The notes under the pieces were generated by a model that was not told the DNA's origin, did no database searches, and saw only the letters and a list, made by a program, of their open reading frames with translations. A program made the position numbers and the translations under genes. Of a stretch of 64,000 nucleotides of DNA, positions 1 through 7,661 are shown in pieces. The number at the start of each line of letters is the position of its first letter. Position 1 is the first letter of the stretch. The DNA comes from an uncultured Alistipes sp. (GTDB taxonomy: Bacteria; Bacteroidota; Bacteroidia; Bacteroidales; UBA932): positions 34,984 through 98,983 of the forward strand of contig CABMPD010000011.1 of the NCBI GenBank assembly GCA_902388455.1, given 5' to 3'.

Positions 1-46
1 CCATATCATGAATCAAGTTTGCGCTGGGATTAATCCGCGAAGTTGC

Positions 47-54
47 TATATTTG
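47..54 (+). promoter_or_regulatory. -7 box TATATTTG, MFS gene promoter
   Basis: The octamer matches the Bacteroidetes TAnnTTTG -7 element. Transcription would begin near 60, leaving a leader of about 20 bases that holds a good Shine-Dalgarno stretch (AAAGGAGG, 67-74). This element argues against the longer reading frame that opens at 8, which would start upstream of the promoter. Confidence 0.6.
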
Positions 55-79
55 CGCGTTTTTTTCAAAGGAGGCATCT

Positions 80-1258
80 ATGCAGAATATCACAATAAGC
101 AGAAGGAACGCAGTGAGGGAGTGGCTGCCGCTGCTGGCTCTGACCTTTTCCACCTTCATTTTCAACACATCGGAATTCATTCCCATAGGGTTGCTTAGCG
201 ATATAGCGGCCGACTTCGCCATAACTGAGTCCCGGGCCGGACTTATGATCACCATCTACGCCTGGGTGGTGGCCCTTACGTCCCTCCCCCTAATGATACT
301 GGTCTCCGGAGTGGAGAGCAAGAGGCTGATGTGCGGCATCGTAACCTTATTCGCAGCCAGCCATATCCTATCGGCCATATCCACAGGTTACTGGATGCTG
401 ATGGCATCCCGTATCGGGGTCGCCTGCGCCCACGCCATATTCTGGTCGATCGTAACTCCACTTGCCGTCAAAATAGCCCCTGAAGGCCGCAAATCCGCTG
501 CCCTGAGCATGATTGTAGCCGGCTCGTCCATTGCCATGATTGTCGGTCTTCCCATGGGCAGAGCCATCGGCATAGCTACGGGATGGAGAACCACCTTCCT
601 GATCATTGGCCTCATCTCATTCGCCGTACTTATTTTCCTGAGCCTGGTGCTGCCCAGGACTGAAGGCGGCAAGGCATTCTCAGTCAAGCAGCTTCCCTCA
701 CTGCTCAGAATACCGGCCCTGCCTCCGCTTTATCTGGTTACGGTCCTTCTCGTCACAGCCCACTTTACGGCTTACAGCTACATAGAGCCGTTCATGGCTC
801 AGACCGCCGGCCTCAAGGAAGGTACGATTACCATGCTGCTGACCCTTTTCGGCATCATGGGCCTCATCGGAAGCATCATATTTTCAAGGTACTATGACCA
901 CCACCGCAGCCTCTTCATGCGCATGGCCGTCATCGGCATCTGCGCCGGTCTTTTCCTCCTGCGCCCTGCCGCATGGTCCGTCCAGAGTGTAATAGCCCTG
1001 TTCATCGTATGGGGCATCTCCTACACCTTCTTCGGCATGGTATTCCAGTCGGAGGTCATCCGCAATGTCCCAGAAGGCACATCCATCGCCATGTCCATCT
1101 ATTCCGGCATATTCAACGTAGGTATCGGAAGCGGTGCCCTTATCGGAGGCTTTGTCTGCTCCGGTACCGGTGTCGGCGCAATAGGCTACATCGGCGGCAT
1201 AATCTGTACCGCGGCATGCCTGGCCTGCATGATGTATCTCCAGCCCAGGTTGAAATAA
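80..1258 (+). CDS. MFS transporter, sugar-efflux (SotB/AraJ) type
   Basis: A 392-residue inner-membrane protein with about twelve hydrophobic segments. The opening stretch (TFSTFIFNTSEFIPIGLLSD) and the loop AAFDFAITESRAG-like region after helix 1 resemble the SotB/YdeA/AraJ branch of major facilitator exporters, which expel sugars, arabinose derivatives or drugs by proton antiport. Start at 80 is chosen because AAAGGAGG lies six bases upstream and the promoter at 47-54 would fall inside the longer frame from 8. It is a single-gene unit, convergent with rnhA, with only eleven bases between the stops. The substrate cannot be deduced from sequence; a drug exporter is equally possible. Confidence 0.8.
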   Translation: MQNITISRRNAVREWLPLLALTFSTFIFNTSEFIPIGLLSDIAADFAITESRAGLMITIYAWVVALTSLPLMILVSGVESKRLMCGIVTLFAASHILSAISTGYWMLMASRIGVACAHAIFWSIVTPLAVKIAPEGRKSAALSMIVAGSSIAMIVGLPMGRAIGIATGWRTTFLIIGLISFAVLIFLSLVLPRTEGGKAFSVKQLPSLLRIPALPPLYLVTVLLVTAHFTAYSYIEPFMAQTAGLKEGTITMLLTLFGIMGLIGSIIFSRYYDHHRSLFMRMAVIGICAGLFLLRPAAWSVQSVIALFIVWGISYTFFGMVFQSEVIRNVPEGTSIAMSIYSGIFNVGIGSGALIGGFVCSGTGVGAIGYIGGIICTAACLACMMYLQPRLK

Positions 1259-1269
1259 ATCAGAACCGG

Positions 1270-1728
1270 TCAGCCCCTGCTCTCCTTTATAACTGCAGTG
1301 GCTGCCGCGACGGCCAGCTGATCGCAGCGGTTGTTCATCGGGTTGTCGGCATGGCCCTTGACCCATACGAAACGGACCCGGTGCCGGCGGTAGACGGCCA
1401 GGAAACGGATCCAGAGATCGGCATTGAGCCGCTTTTCAAAGTTCTTGCGCTCCCAGCCGAAGACCCAGCCCTTATTGACCGAGTCGACTACATACTTGGA
1501 GTCGCTGTAGAGGATGATTTCCGCATCGGGACGCTTGACCGCCTCAAGCCCGACGATGACGGCTGTGAGTTCCATACGGTTGTTGGTAGTCTCGGGGAAG
1601 CCGGCAGAAAGTTCCTTGTAATGCTCCCCGCAGCGCAGGATGACACCGTAACCGCCCGGCCCGGGATTGCCCCGGGACGAGCCGTCAGTGAAAATCTCTA
1701 TAGGCAACAGTTTCCGTTCAGCACACAT
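1270..1728 (-). CDS. rnhA: Ribonuclease HI
   Basis: A 152-residue protein of typical RNase HI length, degrading the RNA strand of RNA-DNA hybrids (R-loops, primers). The catalytic carboxylates are all visible: Asp in IFTDGSSRGNPGPGGYG near residue 14, Glu in NNRMELTAV near 53, Asp in LYSDSKYVVDS near 75 and Asp in NNRCDQLA near 138. The basic protrusion region (WERKNFEKRLNADLW) is also present. It begins eleven bases after the pdxA stop on the same strand, so the two are probably co-transcribed from the pdxA promoter. Confidence 0.95.
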   Translation of the reverse strand: MCAERKLLPIEIFTDGSSRGNPGPGGYGVILRCGEHYKELSAGFPETTNNRMELTAVIVGLEAVKRPDAEIILYSDSKYVVDSVNKGWVFGWERKNFEKRLNADLWIRFLAVYRRHRVRFVWVKGHADNPMNNRCDQLAVAAATAVIKESRG

Positions 1729-1739
1729 TTCCCACTACA

Positions 1740-2822
1740 CTAGACCGGTCCCTTCACCCCGCCCCTGGAACCGCCCTCCGAGGGAGAAGGGGTCTTCAGG
1801 ACATTCTCACGCATCTCTTCGTAGTTCCAGCGGTTGCGCACTATGTCGATGGCCTCGTAGATGGCCGACTTCATTGGCATGGGATTGGCCGCGTTCTTAC
1901 CGGCCAGCTCGTACGCAGTACCATGGTCCGGAGCTGTGCGCACTACCGGCAGACCTGCGGTGAAGTTAACTCCGGTATCGAAAGCCAGGGCCTTGAAGGG
2001 GATGAGTCCCTGATCGTGGTACATGGCCAGGACAGCATCGAAGTTGTACTGCTGGTGGGTACTGAAAAATCCGTCCGGGGAGTAGGGCCCGAATGCCAGG
2101 ATGTTCTCGCGGCCCGCTGCCTCGATGGCAGGACTGATGACGTCTATCTCTGCGCGTCCGAGCAGACCGCCGTCTCCGGAATGAGGATTGAGTCCGAGCA
2201 CAGCTATCTTGGGCCGCACGATACCGAAATCCTTTCTCAGGGACTGGTCCATGACGCGGATCTTACCGAGAATCTTCTCCACAGACAAGGCTCCGGGCAC
2301 CGAGGACAGAGGCAGGTGGTTGGTCACTACTCCCACTCTCATCTTGCCGGACACCATGAACATCATGCCGTCACTTCCTCCGCTCTGCTCGGTCAGATAC
2401 TCGGTATGACCGATGAATCCGGGCAGGTGCAGGGCCACGTCCTTCTTGTTCAGAGGTGCCGTGACCAGAGCGTCCAGGTCTCCGGCCACTAAGTCCTTGA
2501 CCGCCGTCTGCAGGGAGACCAGCGAGGCCTCGGCTCCCTCGGGCGAGGGCTGTCCGGGATCAATGCGGAAATTGTCCGGCACGCAGTTGATGATATTGAC
2601 CCGCTTGGGATGAAAGTCCTTGGCGGTATTGATGATGTTGGTATTGAGATTCTCCACTTCGGAGAGCTGCTTCTTGTAGAAGCCGAATGCCCTCGAGGAG
2701 CCATAGACGATCGGGATGCAGAGATCCAGGAGGCGTGCATCTGTCAGAGACTTGATAATCACCTCATAGCCTATTCCATTCGTATCACCCTGGGTGATTC
2801 CTACAATAATTTTCCTATTCAT
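1740..2822 (-). CDS. pdxA: 4-hydroxythreonine-4-phosphate dehydrogenase
   Basis: A 360-residue PdxA, which oxidises 4-phosphohydroxy-L-threonine with NAD in the DXP-dependent pathway to pyridoxal phosphate. Family features are the N-terminal GITQGDTNGIGYEVI, the metal-binding His in GFIGHTEYLTE, the AMYHDQGLIPFK segment and the C-terminal TAPDHGTAYELAGK. The start at 2822 (MNRKIIVG) is preferred over an upstream in-frame ATG at 2894, because a clear promoter lies between them at 2861-2868. The last 17 residues are low-complexity and come from a GC-rich palindrome. It is divergent from recG and precedes rnhA. Confidence 0.93.
   Translation of the reverse strand: MNRKIIVGITQGDTNGIGYEVIIKSLTDARLLDLCIPIVYGSSRAFGFYKKQLSEVENLNTNIINTAKDFHPKRVNIINCVPDNFRIDPGQPSPEGAEASLVSLQTAVKDLVAGDLDALVTAPLNKKDVALHLPGFIGHTEYLTEQSGGSDGMMFMVSGKMRVGVVTNHLPLSSVPGALSVEKILGKIRVMDQSLRKDFGIVRPKIAVLGLNPHSGDGGLLGRAEIDVISPAIEAAGRENILAFGPYSPDGFFSTHQQYNFDAVLAMYHDQGLIPFKALAFDTGVNFTAGLPVVRTAPDHGTAYELAGKNAANPMPMKSAIYEAIDIVRNRWNYEEMRENVLKTPSPSEGGSRGGVKGPV
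1750..1792. repeat. GC-rich imperfect palindrome inside the pdxA 3' end
   Basis: The + strand holds a CCCC...GGGG-framed segment with the internal near-palindrome CCCTCCGAGGG. It encodes the last residues of PdxA on the minus strand (TPSPSEGGSRGGVKGPV), a tail not expected in the family. It looks like a small palindromic repeat that has slid into the end of the gene. I see no second copy in this window. Confidence 0.4.
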
Positions 2823-2860
2823 GGCTATAAATTTTGTGGCCCGCCTTAGTGACGGGCGTG

Positions 2861-2868
2861 CAAATTTA
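2861..2868 (-). promoter_or_regulatory. -7 box TAAATTTG, pdxA promoter
   Basis: Read on the minus strand this is TAAATTTG, followed by C. A start site near 2855 would give a leader of about 33 bases before the pdxA ATG at 2822. Confidence 0.6.
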
Positions 2869-2881
2869 ATCACTTTTTCGC

Positions 2882-2889
2882 TACCTTTG
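2882..2889 (+). promoter_or_regulatory. -7 box TACCTTTG directly before recG
   Basis: TACCTTTG ends only five bases before the recG ATG at 2895. With the usual distance from -7 box to start site, transcription would begin at or next to the A of the ATG, so the mRNA would be leaderless or nearly so. The rlmD gene at 62482 has the same five-base spacing. Confidence 0.55.
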
Positions 2890-2894
2890 TCCAC

Positions 2895-5009
2895 ATGTCC
2901 AATATTCTTGACAGAGACATAAAATACCTTCCCGGCATCGGAGAGAAACGGGCAGCCCTCCTGGACAAGGAGCTCGGCATCCGCACTTTCCGGGACATGC
3001 TATACACCTTCCCCTACCGCTATATCGACCGCAGCCGGGTCTACTCCATCTCGGAGATAGACTCGTCGATGGCCTATATCCAGCTCAGGGGCAGGATAAT
3101 ACGGACATCCACGGCCGGCACGGGCAAGGGCGCCCGCCTGATCGCCACCCTCCGGGACGACAGCGGTACCATCGACCTGGTATTCTTCAAGGGAGTAAAA
3201 TGGATCCAGGACAAGCTCTCCCCCAACCGCGAGTACATCGTCTTCGGCAAGCCCTCCCTCTTCAACGGCGGCTGGAACATGGTCCATCCGGAGCTCGACC
3301 CTGTCGGCGAGAGCGGAGCCTCCTCCTGGCCCTCCACCCTCATCGGCATATACTCCAGCACCGACAAGCTCCGCAACAACGGCATCTCCATCAAGGTCTT
3401 CGCCCGCTTCCAGCAGACCCTCCAGCAGAAGATTGCAGGGGCTGTCCAGGAGACCCTTCCCCAGGAGGTCCTCTCCTCCCAGAAACTGCCCTCCCTGGCA
3501 TTTGCCCTCGCCAACATCCATTTTCCCAAGGATATGCGGAGCCTTGAGGCCGCCCGCTACCGCCTCAAGTTCGAGGAGCTCTTCTTCCTCCAGCTCTCCC
3601 TCCTCCGGCAGAAAAATGTGAGGATGAGCGGAGCCTCCGGAATCCTCTTCCACAAGGTGGGGGAGGCATTCAATTACTGCTACAGCCGGCTGCCCTACGA
3701 GCTTACAGGGGCGCAGAAACGGGTAATCAAGGAGATACGGCGGGACACCGTCTCCGGAAAGCAGATGAACCGCCTCCTGCAGGGGGATGTAGGCAGCGGC
3801 AAGACAATGGTGGCGCTGCTCACGGCCCTCATCGCGGTGGACAACGGCTATCAGGCCTGTGTCATGGCTCCCACGGAGGTGCTCGCGGTACAGCACATGC
3901 GCAATTTCGAGCGGAACCTCGCCGACTCGCCCGTCCGTGTCGCCCTGCTCACGGGCAGCACTAAGGCCAAGGAGCGCAGGGAGATAGACGCGGGGCTCCG
4001 GGACGGCAGCATCAATATCCTGATCGGCACCCACGCGGTCATCGAGGACAATGTGGTCTTCTCCCGCCTCGGTTTCGTGGTCATCGACGAGCAGCACCGC
4101 TTCGGGGTGGACCAGCGGGCCCGGCTGAGGCTCAAGGCCTCCGAGCCGCCCCACATCCTCGTGATGACGGCCACGCCCATTCCCAGGACCCTGGCCATGA
4201 CCCTCTACGGGGACCTGGACGTATCGGTCATCGACGAGCTGCCTCCGGGCCGCAAACCGGTGCAGACCATACACGTAACGGAGGGACAGCGTTTCAAGAT
4301 GTACGACTTCATCAAAAGCGAGATACGCAAGGGGCGGCAGGCCTTCATCGTCTACCCTCTGATCAAGGAGTCCGAGAAACTCGACTACCAGAACCTCGAG
4401 CAGGGCTACAACACGGTGGTCGACTATTTCAAGGCCCCGGAGTTCGTCACCGCAGTGGTGCACGGCCAGCAGAAGAACGAGGACAAGGCCTTCGACATGA
4501 AGCTCTTCGCCGACGGCAAGGCGGACATCCTCGTGGCCACCTCGGTCATCGAAGTCGGGGTGGACGTGCCCAATGCCTCGGTGATGGTGATCGAGAGCGC
4601 CGAACGCTTCGGCCTCTCCCAGCTGCACCAGCTGCGCGGCCGGGTGGGACGCGGAGCCGAGAAGTCCTACTGCCTCCTGATGACCGGCTACAAGCTCAGC
4701 GAGGACTCCCGCAAGCGCATAGAGCTGATGTGCTCCACGGGCGACGGATTCGAGCTGGCCGAGGCCGACCTGCGCATGCGCGGCCCGGGAGACATGGAGG
4801 GCACGCGGCAGAGCGGCCTGGCATTTGACCTGCGCATAGCCGACTTAGGCAAGGACTCCCCCATCCTCAACCAGGCCCGGGCAGCAGCCTCCGGCATCCT
4901 CGCCGACGACCCCCTGCTCGAGAAACCCTCCTCCGCCCTGCTGCGCTCCGGACTGGACCGGCTGCGGCAGACCACCGGAGACATCATAGACTATTCTACA
5001 ATAAGTTGA
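2895..5009 (+). CDS. recG: ATP-dependent DNA helicase RecG
   Basis: A 704-residue superfamily 2 helicase that reverses stalled replication forks and processes Holliday junctions. The N-terminal wedge domain begins with YLPGIGEKRAALL, an OB-fold follows (about residues 55-150), then Walker A GDVGSGKTMVA near 300, the DEQH box (VVIDEQHRFGVDQR) near 400, MTATPIPRTLA near 428, and motif VI QLRGRVGRG near 580. The RecG C-terminal domain with GDMEGTRQSG closes the protein. It heads a probable recG-mgsA-NUDIX transcript and is divergent from pdxA. Confidence 0.97.
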   Translation: MSNILDRDIKYLPGIGEKRAALLDKELGIRTFRDMLYTFPYRYIDRSRVYSISEIDSSMAYIQLRGRIIRTSTAGTGKGARLIATLRDDSGTIDLVFFKGVKWIQDKLSPNREYIVFGKPSLFNGGWNMVHPELDPVGESGASSWPSTLIGIYSSTDKLRNNGISIKVFARFQQTLQQKIAGAVQETLPQEVLSSQKLPSLAFALANIHFPKDMRSLEAARYRLKFEELFFLQLSLLRQKNVRMSGASGILFHKVGEAFNYCYSRLPYELTGAQKRVIKEIRRDTVSGKQMNRLLQGDVGSGKTMVALLTALIAVDNGYQACVMAPTEVLAVQHMRNFERNLADSPVRVALLTGSTKAKERREIDAGLRDGSINILIGTHAVIEDNVVFSRLGFVVIDEQHRFGVDQRARLRLKASEPPHILVMTATPIPRTLAMTLYGDLDVSVIDELPPGRKPVQTIHVTEGQRFKMYDFIKSEIRKGRQAFIVYPLIKESEKLDYQNLEQGYNTVVDYFKAPEFVTAVVHGQQKNEDKAFDMKLFADGKADILVATSVIEVGVDVPNASVMVIESAERFGLSQLHQLRGRVGRGAEKSYCLLMTGYKLSEDSRKRIELMCSTGDGFELAEADLRMRGPGDMEGTRQSGLAFDLRIADLGKDSPILNQARAAASGILADDPLLEKPSSALLRSGLDRLRQTTGDIIDYSTIS

Positions 5010-5032
5010 ATCTATAACAGTACAACTACAGT

Positions 5033-5530
5033 ATGAAAATCAGAACCATCGCCCTCGTGGCACATGACAACCGCAAGCGTGACCTCATCGAATGGGTCCG
5101 CTTCAACCGCGGCACACTTGAAAACTACCGCCTTATCTGTACAGGCACCACCGGCCGTCTCGTCCAGGAGGCCCTCGAAGCCTCTGAGTCCGATAACGTC
5201 CCTGTCTCCGAGCCCAAAAACCTCAATATCACCCGCCTCAAATCCGGTCCTCTGGGAGGCGACCAACAGTTGGGAGCCCTCATCGCCGAGGGAGAAATAG
5301 ACATGATAGTTTTCTTCTGGGACCCCATGCAGCAGCAGCCGCACGATGTGGACGTCAAAGCCTTGCTCCGTATCTCCAACCTCTACAACATCCCTACTGC
5401 CTGCAACCGCAGCACCGCCGATTTCCTCATATCCTCACCATTGTTCAACGAAGACTACGACCGGATAGTGACTGACTACTCGGACTACCTCAACCGGGAG
5501 CTTAAGGAGGCTTCTGCCCAGAACTGGTAA
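5033..5530 (+). CDS. mgsA: Methylglyoxal synthase
   Basis: A 165-residue cytosolic enzyme that converts dihydroxyacetone phosphate to methylglyoxal and phosphate, the bypass used when phosphate limits lower glycolysis. The phosphate-binding TGTTGRL (near 37-43), the catalytic Asp in SGPLGGDQQLGA (near 76) and the His in MQQQPHDVDVKALLR (near 103) are present. It follows recG by 23 bases and precedes the NUDIX gene by 12, so the three are probably co-transcribed. Length is slightly above the common 150 residues. Confidence 0.95.
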   Translation: MKIRTIALVAHDNRKRDLIEWVRFNRGTLENYRLICTGTTGRLVQEALEASESDNVPVSEPKNLNITRLKSGPLGGDQQLGALIAEGEIDMIVFFWDPMQQQPHDVDVKALLRISNLYNIPTACNRSTADFLISSPLFNEDYDRIVTDYSDYLNRELKEASAQNW

Positions 5531-5542
5531 TCTACATAGACT

Positions 5543-6160
5543 ATGGATTCAGAGAAAAGCACAAACAGCTACGTCGAGTCCTGCCGGCTGGAAACGGCTG
5601 GAAAGGACGTAGGCAAATGGACTGTCCTGGAAAGCGAGTATCTTATCCGCCGTCCATGGCTCACCGCCCGCCGGGACAAGGTTCAGCTGCCCAGCGGAGT
5701 CATCAATCCCGAATACTATGTCCTGGAATACCCCGATTGGGTAAACATCATCGCTATAACAGAAGATGGCCGGATGATCTTCGAACGGCAGTACCGCCAC
5801 GGCCGGGGCGAGGTCGGCTACGAGATACCGGCCGGAGTCTGCGAGCCGGGAGAGACCCCGGAGGAGGCCGCCCGCCGCGAACTGCTCGAGGAGACCGGTT
5901 TCGGCGGAGGCACCTGGCGCCTCAACATGGTCGCCGCCCCCAATCCCAGCACCAGCACCAACCTCTGTCACAGTTTCATCGCCACCGGAGTCCACCGCCT
6001 CTCTGACCAGCACCTGGAAGCCACAGAGGACATCGAGGTGCACCTGCTCTACGAGGACGAGGTACTCCGCCTCATGCGTGAGGGGCGGATCATCCAGGCC
6101 CCGATGCTCTGCTCCCTCTGGAAATATTTTGCCGAAAAGACATCGACTACGACAGTCTGA
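5543..6160 (+). CDS. NUDIX hydrolase, ADP-ribose pyrophosphatase type
   Basis: A 205-residue protein. The NUDIX box is complete: Gly in AGVCEPGETPEEAARREL then LEETGF, matching Gx5Ex7REUxEExGU, around residues 97-119. The preceding beta strands (VNIIAITEDGRMIFERQYRHG, which I split here for length as VNIIAITEDGR and MIFERQYRHG) resemble ADP-ribose and nucleotide-sugar pyrophosphatases. The enzyme would hydrolyse a nucleoside diphosphate linked to another moiety, using Mg2+. The exact substrate is not visible. Last gene of the recG run; the long hairpin at 6208-6281 follows 48 bases later. Confidence 0.85.
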   Translation: MDSEKSTNSYVESCRLETAGKDVGKWTVLESEYLIRRPWLTARRDKVQLPSGVINPEYYVLEYPDWVNIIAITEDGRMIFERQYRHGRGEVGYEIPAGVCEPGETPEEAARRELLEETGFGGGTWRLNMVAAPNPSTSTNLCHSFIATGVHRLSDQHLEATEDIEVHLLYEDEVLRLMREGRIIQAPMLCSLWKYFAEKTSTTTV

Positions 6161-6207
6161 GCTTCAACCAGCTGCGTAAAATACGCCTACGACCGCACAT
6201 CCAGCCA

Positions 6208-6281
6208 AACGAATTAACCTCGGTGTGCGCTGTGATTTTCATACTATTCAAAATCACAGCGCACACCGAGGTCAATTCGTT
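6208..6281. repeat. 32-bp-arm inverted repeat with 10-base loop
   Basis: Left arm 6208-6239 and right arm 6250-6281 are reverse complements over 32 positions with one mismatch (A at 6216 against C at 6273). The loop is CATACTATTC. It sits between the convergent ends of the NUDIX gene and the HD/glycosylase gene. The inner ends of the arms are TTTT and AAAA, but no T-run follows the outer edge on either strand, so it is not a textbook intrinsic terminator. It may still end transcription, stabilise both 3' ends, or be a small palindromic mobile repeat. Confidence 0.9.
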
Positions 6282-6339
6282 GCAATCACACCGATATCAA
6301 GCACCGCTATCTGACGTGCCAAAACAGGACAGAAAAGTG

Positions 6340-7656
6340 TCATAAGCCGAAAATCCTGGCATACGCGGCGGCTTTCTTCTCCAGGGACAGCGGGTAGGCG
6401 CGGGAGGAGGAGGGCATGCGGTAAAATGTCACGGTGCGGGACGATACTCCGGACGCGGAAGATGCAGTGGAGTCTGAAGATGTGGAAGTAGTTGAGGGTA
6501 CAGAAGCGGCTGAAAGTGCGGAAAACGTGGAAGGTGCGGAAATGGTAAATGGAACGGAGCCGCCGACGGAGGGCACCGGCACGTCCAGGATGGAGGCTAT
6601 CTGCTCCGCGGACTTACCGCCGGTGGAGACTACGGCGCGGCATGAGGGCATCCGGGCCAGGAGAGCCGGGATGTCGGTGGGTTCTATGATTTTCAGAAAG
6701 TTGTCGGAAGCATTGCCGCGCAGGCGCTTGACCATGTAGGCGGCATCGTACAGGGCAATGCCCTCGCGGCGGCAGAACTCCACCACCCTCTCATAGTCGA
6801 AGCGTTTCTGCCCCGGCATCACAAAATGTCCGGCATCTCCGTAGAAAAGCAGTCCCATGATCCGCCACATATCGTTCTGGAAATTCGGGTAGAAGAACTC
6901 CATCGACCAGCGGGCGTGCGGAGGTGGAAAAGACCCCAGCAGCAGAACCCGGGCGCCGTCAGGGACAAAAGGCTCCAGCGGATGCACCTGGAAAAGAGCG
7001 AACTCCCGCCGCATCAGCTCCGGGTCGCGCAGTTTTTCCCGCAGTTCAGCCAGCCGCAGCGCATTCGGAGAGTCTGAGAACTGCAGACGCATATACCCTC
7101 CGTCCCCGTATTTTTCCAACAAATGCCCGTAACTCTTCTGAAAGATTTCCTCGTCAGTCAGCTCCGGATAATTGGCCCGGGCATAGAGTATTGCTCTGGA
7201 AAACACTGTATCGAAGTCGATGAGCTTGTCCGCCTCGGCGACGATCCGGCCGTAGATGGAACGCGGCCAGGACTTGTTGGACGAGCGGTGGTCCTCCACG
7301 GCCTCGCGCATGAGCCGGATCTGCTCCTGGGTGAACCATTGACGCAGGACCGTATCGGCCTCCAGCATCCGTCCGGATACCAGATGGTGGAACTCGCGGC
7401 CCTCACAGACACCGATATCGTGATAGGCCGCTATGGCAAATATCATGTCCGGATTCAGCGGTGTCCCGTCAGGACCGTGCTCTTCTTTCTCCACAAGTCT
7501 CCCGTAAAGTTCCATGCTCTGGCTGATGACCGAGAGTATATGACTGCGCGAATGGGCCTTGTCATAAGCATCATACCGCGGCAGCACGCTCTCACGCACA
7601 TATGCCTGCAGCGGGGCGCTGACCTGAGGATAATGCCTGAGTTCAACTGCTGCCAT
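6340..7656 (-). CDS. HD phosphohydrolase / uracil-DNA-glycosylase-family fusion
   Basis: A 438-residue protein with two unrelated halves. Residues 1-200 form an HD-type metal-dependent phosphohydrolase-like domain (His 39, the HD pair at 79-80 in AIAAYHDIGV, and EDHR further on). Residues from about 230 form a glycosylase-superfamily domain: VLLLGSFPPPHARWSMEFFY, then FQNDMWRIMG, and near the end RMPSSSRAYP, the usual C-terminal motif. Between these last two motifs, about residues 359-405, lies a Ser/Thr/Ala-rich low-complexity insert. Start 7656 is eight bases after the barrel-gene stop; an upstream ATG at 7770 would overlap that gene by over 100 bases. Last gene of the glnS run. Confidence 0.75.
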   Translation of the reverse strand: MAAVELRHYPQVSAPLQAYVRESVLPRYDAYDKAHSRSHILSVISQSMELYGRLVEKEEHGPDGTPLNPDMIFAIAAYHDIGVCEGREFHHLVSGRMLEADTVLRQWFTQEQIRLMREAVEDHRSSNKSWPRSIYGRIVAEADKLIDFDTVFSRAILYARANYPELTDEEIFQKSYGHLLEKYGDGGYMRLQFSDSPNALRLAELREKLRDPELMRREFALFQVHPLEPFVPDGARVLLLGSFPPPHARWSMEFFYPNFQNDMWRIMGLLFYGDAGHFVMPGQKRFDYERVVEFCRREGIALYDAAYMVKRLRGNASDNFLKIIEPTDIPALLARMPSCRAVVSTGGKSAEQIASILDVPVPSVGGSVPFTISAPSTFSALSAASVPSTTSTSSDSTASSASGVSSRTVTFYRMPSSSRAYPLSLEKKAAAYARIFGL

Positions 7657-7661
7657 GCCTT

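Noticed and set aside
3000-4628. Long open frame antisense to recG
   Set aside because: It is a shadow of a GC-rich gene; the product is rich in Gly, Asp, Glu, Leu and His in a pattern of third-position GC, with no recognisable domain. Similar shadows lie opposite uvrB (53822-55177), relA (55618-56679) and rlmD (62401-63993).
6208-6281. Intrinsic terminator call for the long hairpin
   Set aside because: No T-run follows the stem on either strand, and the stem is far longer than needed, so I list it as a repeat.
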